Origin: Rhodococcus koreensis
Lineage (GTDB): Bacteria > Actinomycetota > Actinomycetes > Mycobacteriales > Mycobacteriaceae
Assembly (NCBI RefSeq): GCF_900105905.1
Contig: NZ_FNSV01000005.1
Coordinates: forward strand, 3,038,001-3,102,000
Direction: 5' to 3'
DNA: 64,000 nucleotides
Made by a program: the position numbers and the translations under genes. The notes under the pieces are model-generated. The model saw only the letters and a program-made list of their open reading frames with translations, did not search any database and was not told the origin of the DNA. Position 1 is the first letter of the stretch. Every line of letters starts with the position of its first letter. Positions 51,624 through 59,118 of the stretch are shown one piece after another.

Positions 51624-52385
51624 ATGCCCCGCTCTGCGGTACCGAACACCGGCTCCATCATCACAACCATCAGAACCAAGTGGCCCTGGATCCTCGCCGG
51701 CCTGCTCGTCGTCGTGCTCGTCACGATGCTCTCACCGGATCCCGACGACACCCTCGCCTCCGGAACCGGACCGGCCGCGCCGACGGAAGCCACTGACGCA
51801 CAACAGATCCAGGTGGCCTTCACCCAGCTGTCCACCCTCGAGGTGAAGGGCAGGGCACCGAAGACGGGGTACGACCGGGAGCTGTTCGGCCCCAGCTGGA
51901 CCGACAACGTGTCGGTCGCGCTCGGACGCAACGGCTGCGACACCCGCAACGACATCCTGCGCCGCGACCTCGTCGACATCACGTCGCGGGACCGCACCCG
52001 CGACTGCGTGGTGCAGGCGGGTACGTTGCGGGATCTCTACACGGGCAACATCATTGCGTTCACCCGCGGCACGAAGACGTCGGACGCCGTGCAGATCGAT
52101 CACGTGGTGGCGCTGTCGGACGCGTGGCAGAAGGGCGCTCAGCTCCTCGACGCGCAGACGCGGGCCGACCTCGCGAACGATCCCCGCAATCTGCAGGCGG
52201 TGGACGGACCCACCAATCAGCGCAAGAGCGATGCCGACGCGTCGACGTGGCTGCCCCCGCTGGCGGCGTACCGCTGCACCTACGTGGCACGGCAGGTGGA
52301 AGTGAAAGTGGCGTACCGACTCTGGGTGACGCCGCCCGAACGCGATGCGATGGCCGCGGTGCTCACCGGGTGCGGCGCGCGGTGA
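51624..52385 (+). CDS. Membrane-anchored HNH nuclease, short paralogue
   Basis: 253 residues. A single N-terminal membrane segment (WPWILAGLLVVVLVTML) precedes a nuclease core almost identical in layout to the 43594 gene: IDHVVALSDAWQKGAQLLDA, NDPRNLQAVDGPTNQRKSDA and STWLPPLAAYRCTYVARQVE. It lacks the Ala/Pro spacer and the excalibur domain. It is probably extracytoplasmic. The two copies, 8 kb apart, suggest duplication followed by loss or gain of the calcium module. Confidence 0.87.
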   Translation: MPRSAVPNTGSIITTIRTKWPWILAGLLVVVLVTMLSPDPDDTLASGTGPAAPTEATDAQQIQVAFTQLSTLEVKGRAPKTGYDRELFGPSWTDNVSVALGRNGCDTRNDILRRDLVDITSRDRTRDCVVQAGTLRDLYTGNIIAFTRGTKTSDAVQIDHVVALSDAWQKGAQLLDAQTRADLANDPRNLQAVDGPTNQRKSDADASTWLPPLAAYRCTYVARQVEVKVAYRLWVTPPERDAMAAVLTGCGAR

Positions 52386-53009
52386 TCACGCTCCGGGCGG
52401 CGTGAGCCGGTTCTCGGAGCCGCTGTCGACCGCCGGGGCGGTCGCACCGGAGTCCCAGTCGACGGAGTTGTTGAAACCGGTCACTTCGAGGGAGTCGAGG
52501 GACACCGCGCGCACGAAGTTGTCGTTGCCACTCACCGTCATCGCACCGGCGTCGTCGACGTTCAGGGAGTTCCCGCTTCCGGTGACCGAGATCCGCTCCG
52601 CCTGCTTGCCGAGCACGGTCACGGCGTTGCCCTGAAGTTCGATCGATTCGACGACGTCGATGGTGGAACTGTTGCTGCGCCCCGAGATGGTGAGCGTTCC
52701 GGTCTGCCCGCCGACGACGCTGGTGTCCTGACCGCGCACGACGACCGCGTTCGACGTGGCGACGGTCGCCGAGACACCGTTGGCCTCGATGGTGACGGTG
52801 CCGCACTCGCCCTCGAGGACGACCCCGGCACCGTCCCGGTTGACGATCACGTCGCGGCCCGCGCAGTCACCGCCCGAGTTCAGTTCCACCGCAGAGCCGG
52901 ACACCGTCGAGGTGCCGGCCCCACCGGTGCTCCCGCCGCCGCAGCCCGCGAGGGCCACGGCGGAGGACATCAGCACCGCGACGGCGACCGACTGCCGGGT
53001 GACACCCAT
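52386..53009 (-). CDS. DUF3060-like lipoprotein
   Basis: 207 residues. A signal peptide ends in a lipobox (VALAGC), after which comes GGSTGG. The rest is a repetitive beta-rich domain of short turns such as VTIEANGVSATVATSNAVVV, TLTISGRSNSSTIDVVESIE and MTVSGNDNFVRAVSLDSLEV. This looks like a right-handed beta-helix of the DUF3060 type. Function unknown; outer-face location likely. It converges on the HNH gene with zero gap (stop at 52386). Confidence 0.82.
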   Translation of the reverse strand: MGVTRQSVAVAVLMSSAVALAGCGGGSTGGAGTSTVSGSAVELNSGGDCAGRDVIVNRDGAGVVLEGECGTVTIEANGVSATVATSNAVVVRGQDTSVVGGQTGTLTISGRSNSSTIDVVESIELQGNAVTVLGKQAERISVTGSGNSLNVDDAGAMTVSGNDNFVRAVSLDSLEVTGFNNSVDWDSGATAPAVDSGSENRLTPPGA

Positions 53010-53043
53010 CGATCCCTGCTTTCCTGCCCCTGACGGGACCGGG

Positions 53044-54063
53044 TCAGTTCTTCGCGAGTACCGGCATCGTCACGACCTGGGCCGCGTAGGACAGCCCGGC
53101 GCCGAAGGCGAGCAGCAGGGCGGTGTCGCCGGGCTTGGTGGCTCCGGACTGCAGCATCTCCTCCATGGCGAGCGGCACCGATGCCGCCGACGTGTTGCCG
53201 CTCTCGGCGATGTCGTCGGACACGGGCACGCCCTCGGGAAGCTTCATGCTGCGCGCGATCACCTCGGTGATCCGCGAGTTGGCCTGGTGCGGGACGAACG
53301 CGTCGAGATCGTCGACCGACATGCCGGCCTTCTCGACCGCCCGCAGCGCGACCTTGCCCATCTCGAAGGCGGCCCAGCGGAACACGGCGGTACCGGCCAT
53401 CTTGATGTACGGACGCGTGGCACCCGGTGTCGTGATGTATTCGTACCAGTCCAGGTCCTGCACGATGGCGTCGGCCTGGGAGCCGTCCGAACCCCACTCC
53501 ACCGGTCCGATGCCTGCGACGTCGCTCTTGCCGACGACTACGGCCCCGGCGCCGTCACCGAAGATGAAGCGCGTCGAGCGGTCGGTCGGGTCGGTGGTGA
53601 TGCTCATCTTCTCGACACCCACCACGAGGGCGTAGTCGACGGATCCGCCGCGAACCAGGTCGGACGCCACGGTCAGCGCCGTGCAGAAGCCCGCACATCC
53701 ACCGCCCAGGTCGAACGCTCCCGGCCCGTTGGTGCCGAGGGCGTCGGCCACCAGCGCGGCAGCAGGCGGTGTCAGCAGCAGGTACGTCGACGTGGCGACG
53801 ATGACGCACCCGATCTGCTCGGGGTCGATCCCGCTCGCCTCGATCGCCTTGCGCCCCGCCTCGATGGACATCGTGACGACGTTCTCGTCCTCCGCCGCGA
53901 ACCGCCGGTTGCGGATGCCCGAGCGCGACTGGATCCACTCGTCGTTCGAGTCGATCAGTTCACAGATCTCGTCGTTGGTGACGACCCGTTCGGGCCGGTA
54001 CACGCCGAGCCCGAGAAGGGCGGACTGCCGACCTCCAGCCACGGTGGCAATCTGCTTTCCCAT
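53044..54063 (-). CDS. fabH: 3-oxoacyl-ACP synthase III (KAS III, FabH-like)
   Basis: 339 residues. Catalytic Cys123 lies in LGGGCAGFCTALTVA, His in VPHQANSRITEV and Asn in ESGNTSAASVPLAMEEML. KAS III starts fatty-acid chains by condensing an acyl-CoA with malonyl-ACP. The substrate pocket cannot be told by eye. ATG 54063 has a GAGGAG site. A 14-bp palindrome shared with the fadE5 and fadA2/fabG4 promoters is found 103-116 bases upstream. Confidence 0.92.
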   Translation of the reverse strand: MGKQIATVAGGRQSALLGLGVYRPERVVTNDEICELIDSNDEWIQSRSGIRNRRFAAEDENVVTMSIEAGRKAIEASGIDPEQIGCVIVATSTYLLLTPPAAALVADALGTNGPGAFDLGGGCAGFCTALTVASDLVRGGSVDYALVVGVEKMSITTDPTDRSTRFIFGDGAGAVVVGKSDVAGIGPVEWGSDGSQADAIVQDLDWYEYITTPGATRPYIKMAGTAVFRWAAFEMGKVALRAVEKAGMSVDDLDAFVPHQANSRITEVIARSMKLPEGVPVSDDIAESGNTSAASVPLAMEEMLQSGATKPGDTALLLAFGAGLSYAAQVVTMPVLAKN

Positions 54064-54165
54064 CGATCGATCTCCTCATCAGGTCCCGCGTGGTTACGCG
54101 CAGTGTGGACTTGTCGCCAGCACACGTTACGTCGGCAGCCGCCCCGCGGGTAGCACCGGTTCCTG

Positions 54166-54179
54166 TTACTCGCGGGTAA
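54166..54179. promoter_or_regulatory. Fatty-acid regulon palindrome, copy 1
   Basis: TTACTCGCGGGTAA, flanked by G and C (GTTAC/GTAAC arms). Located between the divergent fabH-like and DUF4185 genes. It shares the TTAC-N6-GTAA framework with copies at 56121 and 63124. Confidence 0.6.
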
Positions 54180-54348
54180 CATCGGATCTGCAGGGGCACG
54201 GATGAAACGAACAGGGCGGTCAAATCGACACTTTCGGAAGAACAGACTTGTTAGACTTCTCGCGATTTCCAGCAGTTGATCACCGGTAGGGGGAGTGGTC
54301 TCTTCAGGCCACGCAGTGCCGCCTGCTGCTAGAGATGGAGTGACCTTC

Positions 54349-55464
54349 GTGAAGCGAACCAGAGCTCTTGCAGCAGCCTCGCTCGTCGGCGCGGCCGTGA
54401 CGTTGATCGCATTCGCGGGCCCGGCCGCCGCGAACCCCAACGCCATCAATCCGATCCCCGGACTCAACGGCACCAACGGGATTCCCCACCTCACCGGACG
54501 CACCCAGGCGGTCGCCCAACAGACCGGCATGCTCAGTCCCAACCGCACCCAGGACGCCAACGTCCTCGGCACCGACCTCGGCGTCATGTGGGACAACGGC
54601 CAGGGCCAGGTCCTCACGGCGTTCGGCGACTCCGCCGGACTCGGACTGCCCAACCTGCTGTCGGGCAGCCTGTGGGCCTGGCGCAGCAGCACACTCTTCC
54701 GCAGCTCGGACGGCATCCTGTCCGACGGGATGAACTTCGACAGCTCACCCCGCGACATCTTCGGCCAGTCCAAGGAGCTCGTCCCCAGCCCGAAGATCCC
54801 GTTCGTCGAGATCAGCCGCATCCCCACCGCGGGCGTCGCCGTCGGCAACACCCAGGTGCTGAGCATGATGTCGGTGAAGAACTGGGGTCCGGCGGGCACG
54901 TGGGACACCAACTACTCCGGCCTCGTCTACTCGCAGGACAACGGCGAGAACTGGACCGTCGCCCCCGAGACGCAGCGCCCGAACGTCGGGGGCAACGCCA
55001 ACTTCCAGATGAGCGCGTTCGTCAAGGCCGACGGCTTCGTCTACCAGTACGGCACACCCGCCGGGCGCGGCGGACTCGTCCACATCGCCCGCGTCCCGGA
55101 ACCCCAGATCATGGACCTCGGCGCGTACGAGTACTTCGACGGCGCCAAGTGGATCAAGGGCAACCCCGACGTCGCCAAGCCGATCATGCCGGGCGGCGTC
55201 GGCGAATTGTCCGTCGCGTACAACGAATACCTCGGGCAGTACCTCATGCTGACCACCGATCAGTTCAACTCGGTGGTCATGCGCCGCGCACCGTCGGTGA
55301 CCGGACCGTGGGGCCCACCCGAGGTACTCGTCGACACCCGGGAACTGCCCACCGCGTACGGCGCCTACATCCACCCGTGGTCGTCGGGACGCGACCTCTA
55401 CTTCCTCACGACGGTGCACAACAACTACAACGTTCTCCTGATGCGCACCACGCTCACTCCGTAG
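54349..55464 (+). CDS. Secreted DUF4185-type protein
   Basis: About 371 residues. A signal peptide (KRTRALAAASLVGAAVTLIA, cleavage likely after GPAAA) precedes a domain of beta-propeller type with DLGVMWDNGQGQVLTAFGD, repeated Trp-rich strands and GELSVAYNEYLGQYLML. The DUF4185 family is uncharacterised and may bind or hydrolyse sugars. GTG 54349 is preferred, with GGAG upstream; earlier codons from 54295 add a non-signal stretch. Confidence 0.8.
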   Translation: MKRTRALAAASLVGAAVTLIAFAGPAAANPNAINPIPGLNGTNGIPHLTGRTQAVAQQTGMLSPNRTQDANVLGTDLGVMWDNGQGQVLTAFGDSAGLGLPNLLSGSLWAWRSSTLFRSSDGILSDGMNFDSSPRDIFGQSKELVPSPKIPFVEISRIPTAGVAVGNTQVLSMMSVKNWGPAGTWDTNYSGLVYSQDNGENWTVAPETQRPNVGGNANFQMSAFVKADGFVYQYGTPAGRGGLVHIARVPEPQIMDLGAYEYFDGAKWIKGNPDVAKPIMPGGVGELSVAYNEYLGQYLMLTTDQFNSVVMRRAPSVTGPWGPPEVLVDTRELPTAYGAYIHPWSSGRDLYFLTTVHNNYNVLLMRTTLTP

Positions 55465-55485
55465 CGGTCGTACTAGCGTCGGGGC

Positions 55486-56109
55486 ATGGATGCAGCTGCC
55501 TGGGACGAACGGTATTCACAGAGCGAACTGGTGTGGGGCGCGCCACCCAACGCCGTCGTGGTCGAGCAGGTCACCGCGCTCCCCCGCGGTCGCGCACTCG
55601 ACCTCGCGTGCGGGGAGGGCCGCAACGCGCACTGGCTCGCCACCCGCGGCTGGGAGGTGACGGGGCTCGACTACTCGGCCGTCGCCCTCGACAAGGCCCG
55701 CCGGGTGGCCGCCGAGGCGCCCCGCTCGGTCCGGGAACGGCTCGAGTACCGCGTCGCCGACGTCACCGGTTCGGACCTCGGCGGCGAGTACGACCTGGTG
55801 CTCATGATCTACCTCCATCTCGCTCCCGAGGAGCGTCTGGAGGTTGTGAACCGCGCCATATCCGCGCTGAAACCTGACGGAATCCTCATGATTTTGGGGC
55901 ATGACGCCGTTAACTTGTCGCAGGGAGTCGGGGGTCCACAGGACATCGAAATCCTCTACACACCAGACGATTTGGTGACCATGCTCGACGGTCGCCTGAA
56001 CGTGGACGTCGCCGAACGGCGATTCCGCGAGACGGACGCGGGAACGGCGATCGACGCACTCCTCGTCGCACGCCGCCCGAGTCTTGGCAGTCCGGTAAAT
56101 GGCGCGTAA
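55486..56109 (+). CDS. SAM-dependent methyltransferase (class I)
   Basis: 207 residues. Motif I is RALDLACGEGRNAHWLATRG, motif II region YDLVLMIYLHLAPEERLEVV, with DYSAVALDKARRVA for the adenosine site. It resembles small tellurite-resistance/thiopurine-type methyltransferases. The target is unknown. Follows the DUF4185 gene by 21 bases on the same strand. Confidence 0.88.
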   Translation: MDAAAWDERYSQSELVWGAPPNAVVVEQVTALPRGRALDLACGEGRNAHWLATRGWEVTGLDYSAVALDKARRVAAEAPRSVRERLEYRVADVTGSDLGGEYDLVLMIYLHLAPEERLEVVNRAISALKPDGILMILGHDAVNLSQGVGGPQDIEILYTPDDLVTMLDGRLNVDVAERRFRETDAGTAIDALLVARRPSLGSPVNGA

Positions 56110-56120
56110 TATCGCTGATG

Positions 56121-56134
56121 TTACCGACGAGTAA
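56121..56134. promoter_or_regulatory. Fatty-acid regulon palindrome, copy 2
   Basis: TTACCGACGAGTAA lies 58-71 bases upstream of the fadE5 start codon. It keeps the TTAC and GTAA ends of copies 1 and 3 at the same spacing. Confidence 0.6.
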
Positions 56135-56191
56135 TAACTTGGGCGGTACTAACAGATAGACCGCACCATCTCACTGGGAGAGACAGAAGAC

Positions 56192-58027
56192 ATGGGCCAT
56201 TACAAGAGCAACGTCCGCGACCTGGAGTTCAACCTCTTCGAGGTACTCGGTCTCGAGCAGCCGCTGAGTGACGGCGTGTGGGGCGACCTCGACGCCGACA
56301 CCGTCCGCAACATGCTCAGTGAAGTTGCCCGCCTCGCCGAGGGACCGCTGGGCGAGTCCTTCGCCGACGCCGACCGCAACCCTCCGGTCTTCGACCCCGA
56401 GAATCACACCGTCACCCTGCCGGAATCCTTCAAGAAGTCGTTCCGCGCACTGTGGGACGCCGAGTGGTACCGCATGGGACTCTCCGAAGAGATCGGCGGC
56501 GTCCCCGTCCCCCGGTCCGTCGTGTGGGCCATCGGTGAGCTGATCCTCGGCGCCCAGCCGGCCGCGCACATGTACCAGGCCGGACCCGCGTTCGCGGACG
56601 TGCTGTTCCACAACGGCACCGACGAGCAGAAGAAGTGGGCCGCCACCTGCGTCGAGCGCGGCTGGGGTGCCACCATGGTCCTCACCGAACCCGATGCCGG
56701 TTCCGACGTCGGCGCAGGCCGCACCAAGGCCATCAAGCAGGACGACGGCTCCTGGCACATCGAGGGCGTCAAGCGGTTCATCACGTCCGCCGACTCCGAC
56801 GACCTGTTCGAGAACATCTTCCACCTCGTCCTGGCCCGCCCCGAGGGCGCAGGCCCCGGCACCAAGGGACTGTCGCTGTTCTTCGTCCCGAAGACGCACT
56901 TCAACTTCGAGACCAACGAATTGGGCGAGCGTAACGGCGCCTTCGTCACCAACGTCGAGCACAAGATGGGCCTGAAGGTCTCCGCGACGTGCGAGGTGAC
57001 CTTCGGCGGCCACGGCATTCCCGCCCAGGGCTGGCTCGTCGGCGAGGTCCACAACGGCATCGCGCAGATGTTCGACGTCATCGAGCACGCCCGGATGATG
57101 GTCGGCACCAAGGCTATCGCCACCCTCTCCACCGGCTACCTCAACGCCCTCGACTACGCGAAGGAACGCGTCCAGGGCGCCGACCTCACGCAGATGACGG
57201 ACAAGGCCGCCCCGCGCGTCACCATCACGCACCACCCCGACGTCCGTCGCGCCCTCGCCATGCAGAAGGCGTACGCCGAAGGCCTGCGCGCCGTGTACCT
57301 GTACACCGCGGCGCACCAGGACGAGGCCACCGCCAAGCTGGTGTCCGGCGCCGACAAGGACCTCGCGTTCCGCGTCAACGACCTGCTGCTCCCGATCGTC
57401 AAGGGTGTCGGCTCCGAGCGGGCCTACCAGTACCTGACGGACAGCCTGCAGACCTTCGGCGGTTCCGGCTTCCTGCAGGACTACCCGATCGAGCAGTACA
57501 TCCGCGACGCCAAGATCGACTCGCTGTACGAGGGCACCACCGCCATCCAGGCGCAGGACTTCTTCTTCCGCAAGATCGCCCGCGACCGCGGCGTGGCACT
57601 CGCCCACGTCGCAGGCGAGGTCAAGAAGTTCATCGACACCGAGGCCGGCAACGGTCGCCTCAAGGCCGAGCGCGCCCTGCTCGCCACCGCCCTCGAGGAC
57701 GTCCAGACCATGGCCGCCACCCTCACCGGGTACCTCATGGGCGCACAGGAGCAGCCGTCCGAGCTGTACAAGGTCGGTCTCGGCTCCGTCCGGTTCCTGA
57801 TGTCCGTCGGCGACCTCCTCATCGGCTGGCAGCTCCTGCGCCAGTCCGAGATCGCGATCAAGGCCCTCGACGAAGGTGCCTCCGACAAGGACAAGGCGTT
57901 CTACGAGGGCAAGGTCGCCATCGCGTCCTTCTTCGCGAAGAACGTGCTGCCCGAGCTGACCGCCACCCGCGGCATCGTCGCCAACCTCGACAACGACATC
58001 ATGGAGCTCGACGAAGCAGCGTTCTGA
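56192..58027 (+). CDS. fadE5: Acyl-CoA dehydrogenase FadE5-like
   Basis: 611 residues, the same length as mycobacterial FadE5, with the same ends (GHYKSNVRDLEFNLFEVLGL and IMELDEAAF). FAD and CoA sites include MVLTEPDAGSDVGAGRTKAI, KRFITSADSDDLFENIFHLV and LQTFGGSGFLQDYPIEQY; YEGTTAIQAQDF holds the catalytic Glu region. It introduces the trans-2 double bond in long-chain acyl-CoA. In Mycobacterium it lies beside fadA2 and fabG4, as here, with two unrelated genes in between. Confidence 0.95.
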   Translation: MGHYKSNVRDLEFNLFEVLGLEQPLSDGVWGDLDADTVRNMLSEVARLAEGPLGESFADADRNPPVFDPENHTVTLPESFKKSFRALWDAEWYRMGLSEEIGGVPVPRSVVWAIGELILGAQPAAHMYQAGPAFADVLFHNGTDEQKKWAATCVERGWGATMVLTEPDAGSDVGAGRTKAIKQDDGSWHIEGVKRFITSADSDDLFENIFHLVLARPEGAGPGTKGLSLFFVPKTHFNFETNELGERNGAFVTNVEHKMGLKVSATCEVTFGGHGIPAQGWLVGEVHNGIAQMFDVIEHARMMVGTKAIATLSTGYLNALDYAKERVQGADLTQMTDKAAPRVTITHHPDVRRALAMQKAYAEGLRAVYLYTAAHQDEATAKLVSGADKDLAFRVNDLLLPIVKGVGSERAYQYLTDSLQTFGGSGFLQDYPIEQYIRDAKIDSLYEGTTAIQAQDFFFRKIARDRGVALAHVAGEVKKFIDTEAGNGRLKAERALLATALEDVQTMAATLTGYLMGAQEQPSELYKVGLGSVRFLMSVGDLLIGWQLLRQSEIAIKALDEGASDKDKAFYEGKVAIASFFAKNVLPELTATRGIVANLDNDIMELDEAAF

Positions 58028-58044
58028 TCGGCTTCACAGGGCTT

Positions 58045-58118
58045 TGTGGACTCCGGCACTCCTTCTCGGCCCCCACAGCCAGTGCGCGGGCAGAGAAGGA
58101 GTGCGGGAGTTGTCCACA
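58045..58118. terminator. Long hairpin after fadE5
   Basis: TGTGGA-CTCCGGCACTCCTTCTC (58045-58067) pairs with 58093-58118, one mismatch in 17 bases plus a 3-base bulge, around a 25-base loop. Long and GC-rich, it could stop transcription of fadE5. No T-run. It is unusually long for a simple terminator. The 161 bases up to the next gene hold nothing else clear. Confidence 0.6.
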
Positions 58119-58188
58119 ATCCTCGGTTCATCCACAGCCCGGTCCGCCGGGCCGGATTCGCGGCGTCGCCCCGGCGAGAATCGTTCCC

Positions 58189-59046
58189 ATGGAACACGAC
58201 CCGGGGGCGATGCTGCGACGCCAGGAGGCGTTGGGCCGCGGCTACAGCGACGACGAGATCCGACGCCTCTACACGCGCGGTGAGTGGCAACGCATCGGCC
58301 GCGGCGCGTACCTCTCCGCGGCGGTGTGCTCGGCGCTCGGCGACGAGGAACGTCATCGCTTCCTGATCGATTCGACACTTCACGCCCTCTCGGACGACGC
58401 GGTACTCAGCCACCAGTCCGCGGCCGTCGTGTACGGACTGCCGCTGTGGCGAACGGCCCTCGACCGCGTTCACGTCACCAGAAACCGGCGGGGAGGCGGC
58501 CGGGTCAAGCGACGGATCACGGTGCACTGCGCCCCGATCGGAGACCGGGTGGCAGTGGTGGACGCAGAACTCGCCCTCGCCGCGCGGCGGCACGGAATCG
58601 ACGCGGCGCGCAGGGTCGTCCACTTCGTGAGCGGGCACAGCGAAAGTGTCGGGGAATCGCGGAGCCGGGTGATGTTGGCGCGGGCCGGGCTCGCCGTTCC
58701 CTCCCAGCAGGGTGAGGTGTTCGACCCCGGCGGGCGCCGTGTCGGGCGCGTCGACTTCCACTTCGACGGCATCGTGCTCGGGGAGTTCGACGGACGCGTC
58801 AAGTACGGACGGCTGCTGAAACCGGGGCAATCACCCGGCGACGCAGTATTCGCCGAGAAACAACGCGAAGATGCACTGCGCGACCTCGGATACCAGGTGG
58901 TGCGGTGGACCTGGGACGACCTGGAGTCGCCTTCACAGGCGGTGGACCGGGTCCGCCGCGCGATCGCCCGGGCCGAATCGCCGCGAGGATGGGTTGTCCA
59001 GGCGCCGCTGCCGTCCGCCCAGCCGCTCACGGTGCGGTCGCTGTAG
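58189..59046 (+). CDS. AbiEi-like antitoxin-family protein with C-terminal endonuclease-like domain
   Basis: 285 residues. The N-terminal winged helix (LGRGYSDDEIRRLYTRGEWQ, RIGRGAYL) and LSHQSAAVVYGLPLW match the actinobacterial AbiEi antitoxin family. The C-terminus (GRVDFHFDGIVLGEFDGRVK, YG, EKQREDALRDLGYQVVRWTW) resembles DUF559/Vsr-type nuclease folds. The expected partner toxin AbiEii is not adjacent. The segment between DAELALAARRHG and ARRVVHFVSG looks shorter than in relatives I know. Function unclear. Confidence 0.7.
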   Translation: MEHDPGAMLRRQEALGRGYSDDEIRRLYTRGEWQRIGRGAYLSAAVCSALGDEERHRFLIDSTLHALSDDAVLSHQSAAVVYGLPLWRTALDRVHVTRNRRGGGRVKRRITVHCAPIGDRVAVVDAELALAARRHGIDAARRVVHFVSGHSESVGESRSRVMLARAGLAVPSQQGEVFDPGGRRVGRVDFHFDGIVLGEFDGRVKYGRLLKPGQSPGDAVFAEKQREDALRDLGYQVVRWTWDDLESPSQAVDRVRRAIARAESPRGWVVQAPLPSAQPLTVRSL

Positions 59047-59049
59047 CCG

Positions 59050-59109
59050 CACCCTTTCTCGGTTCGCGCGCAGCTCTTCTTCCTCGAAAGGGTGTGTGCA
59101 AACCGAGAA
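59050..59109. terminator. Overlapping alternative hairpins between convergent genes
   Basis: CACCCTTTC (59050-59058) pairs with GAAAGGGTG (59086-59094). TTCTCGGTT (59056-59064) pairs with AACCGAGAA (59101-59109). The left arms overlap by three bases, so the two stems are mutually exclusive or form a knot. Position suggests a bidirectional terminator. Confidence 0.55.
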
Positions 59110-59118
59110 GTGGTGCGT

